Shown here: piece by piece, positions 5,499 through 5,656 of the stretch | Numbering within the stretch: the stretch's first letter is position 1 | How the letters are laid out: the number at the start of each line of letters is the position of its first letter | Origin: Lachnospiraceae bacterium UBA4348 | Lineage (GTDB): Bacteria; Bacillota; Clostridia; Lachnospirales; Lachnospiraceae | DNA: 5,656 nt | NCBI GenBank assembly: GCA_002394165.1 | Contig: DGTA01000072.1 | Location: forward strand, 1-5,656 | Reading direction: 5' to 3' | Made by a program: the position numbers and the translations under genes | Notes under the pieces: generated by a model | What the model was told of the DNA's origin: nothing | The model's input: the letters and a program-made list of their open reading frames with translations, nothing else | Database searches by the model: none

Positions 5499-5656
5499 TG
5501 TTCGTCCGAAAGGGCCTCCCTCTGCGGAACAAGCACTTTGCGCTCATAGCAGGCAAAGGCTTCGTCCACCACTTTCCTGTCCGGTTTCGGGGTGACCAGG
5601 GAGATGACCGGTACGATCACAAGTCCGGCGATCATGCAGAACGCGCCTGCATTGAT
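5495..5656 (-). CDS. Sodium:solute symporter family protein, C-terminal end only
   Basis: The last 53 codons of a gene that enters from the right edge and stops with TGA at 5497-5495. The visible part is the end of a hydrophobic membrane helix (INAGAFCMIAGLVIVPVISL). A cytoplasmic tail follows, with TPKPD, VVDEAFACYERKV and a final ALSDEQ. This helix and the TPKPD...VD.AF.CY tail are what I know from sodium:solute symporter (SSS) proteins of Firmicutes. The transported solute cannot be told from this end. The stop overlaps the amidohydrolase start by four bases, so the two are one operon and probably translationally coupled. The membrane helix is certain; the family call rests on the tail pattern. 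Confidence 0.72.
   Translation of the reverse strand: MNAGAFCMIAGLVIVPVISLVTPKPDRKVVDEAFACYERKVLVPQREALSDEQ

Noticed and set aside
5037..5549. 170-codon open frame on the plus strand
   Set aside because: It is antisense to the amidohydrolase and the symporter end, both of which have clear family motifs.

Overview
The window reads as a piece of a moderately GC-rich Clostridia-type chromosome (Firmicutes, most like Lachnospiraceae). This rests on the strong AGGAGG-type ribosome binding sites, the mix of protein families and the compact same-strand gene layout. It is an impression from the sequence, not a database assignment. Every supported gene lies on the minus strand, so transcription runs from high to low coordinates.

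Right part (5656 to about 4593): the last 53 codons of a probable sodium:solute symporter overlap, by an ATGA, the start of a metal-dependent amidohydrolase of the TIM-barrel COG2159/amidohydrolase-2 type. A good intrinsic terminator (4593-4627) closes this unit.

Middle part (about 4570 to 442): a likely sigma-A promoter with an extended -10 precedes a three-gene unit. Its genes are an alpha-phosphoglucomutase-type phospho-sugar mutase, a polytopic membrane protein carrying a YdcF/DUF218 domain, and a glycoside hydrolase family 5 enzyme without a signal peptide. The gaps are 24 and 56 bases. The two enzymes suggest cytoplasmic handling of imported beta-glucan or beta-mannan oligosaccharides and their entry into hexose phosphate metabolism. 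The YdcF protein suggests a link to the cell envelope. The joint role is an inference.

Left part (441 to 1): the most unusual stretch. Two related copies of a 42-base REP-like palindromic repeat (109-150 and 381-422) flank an almost symmetrical nested foldback of about 198 bases (168-365). Just downstream on the minus strand, an open frame with a well-placed Shine-Dalgarno starts at 95 and runs off the window edge. Its Shine-Dalgarno lies next to and partly inside the stem of the nearer repeat. This layout (foldback, hairpin hiding the ribosome site, small open frame) recalls the left ends of IS200/IS605 and REP-associated transposase loci, but the 31 visible residues are not recognisable.
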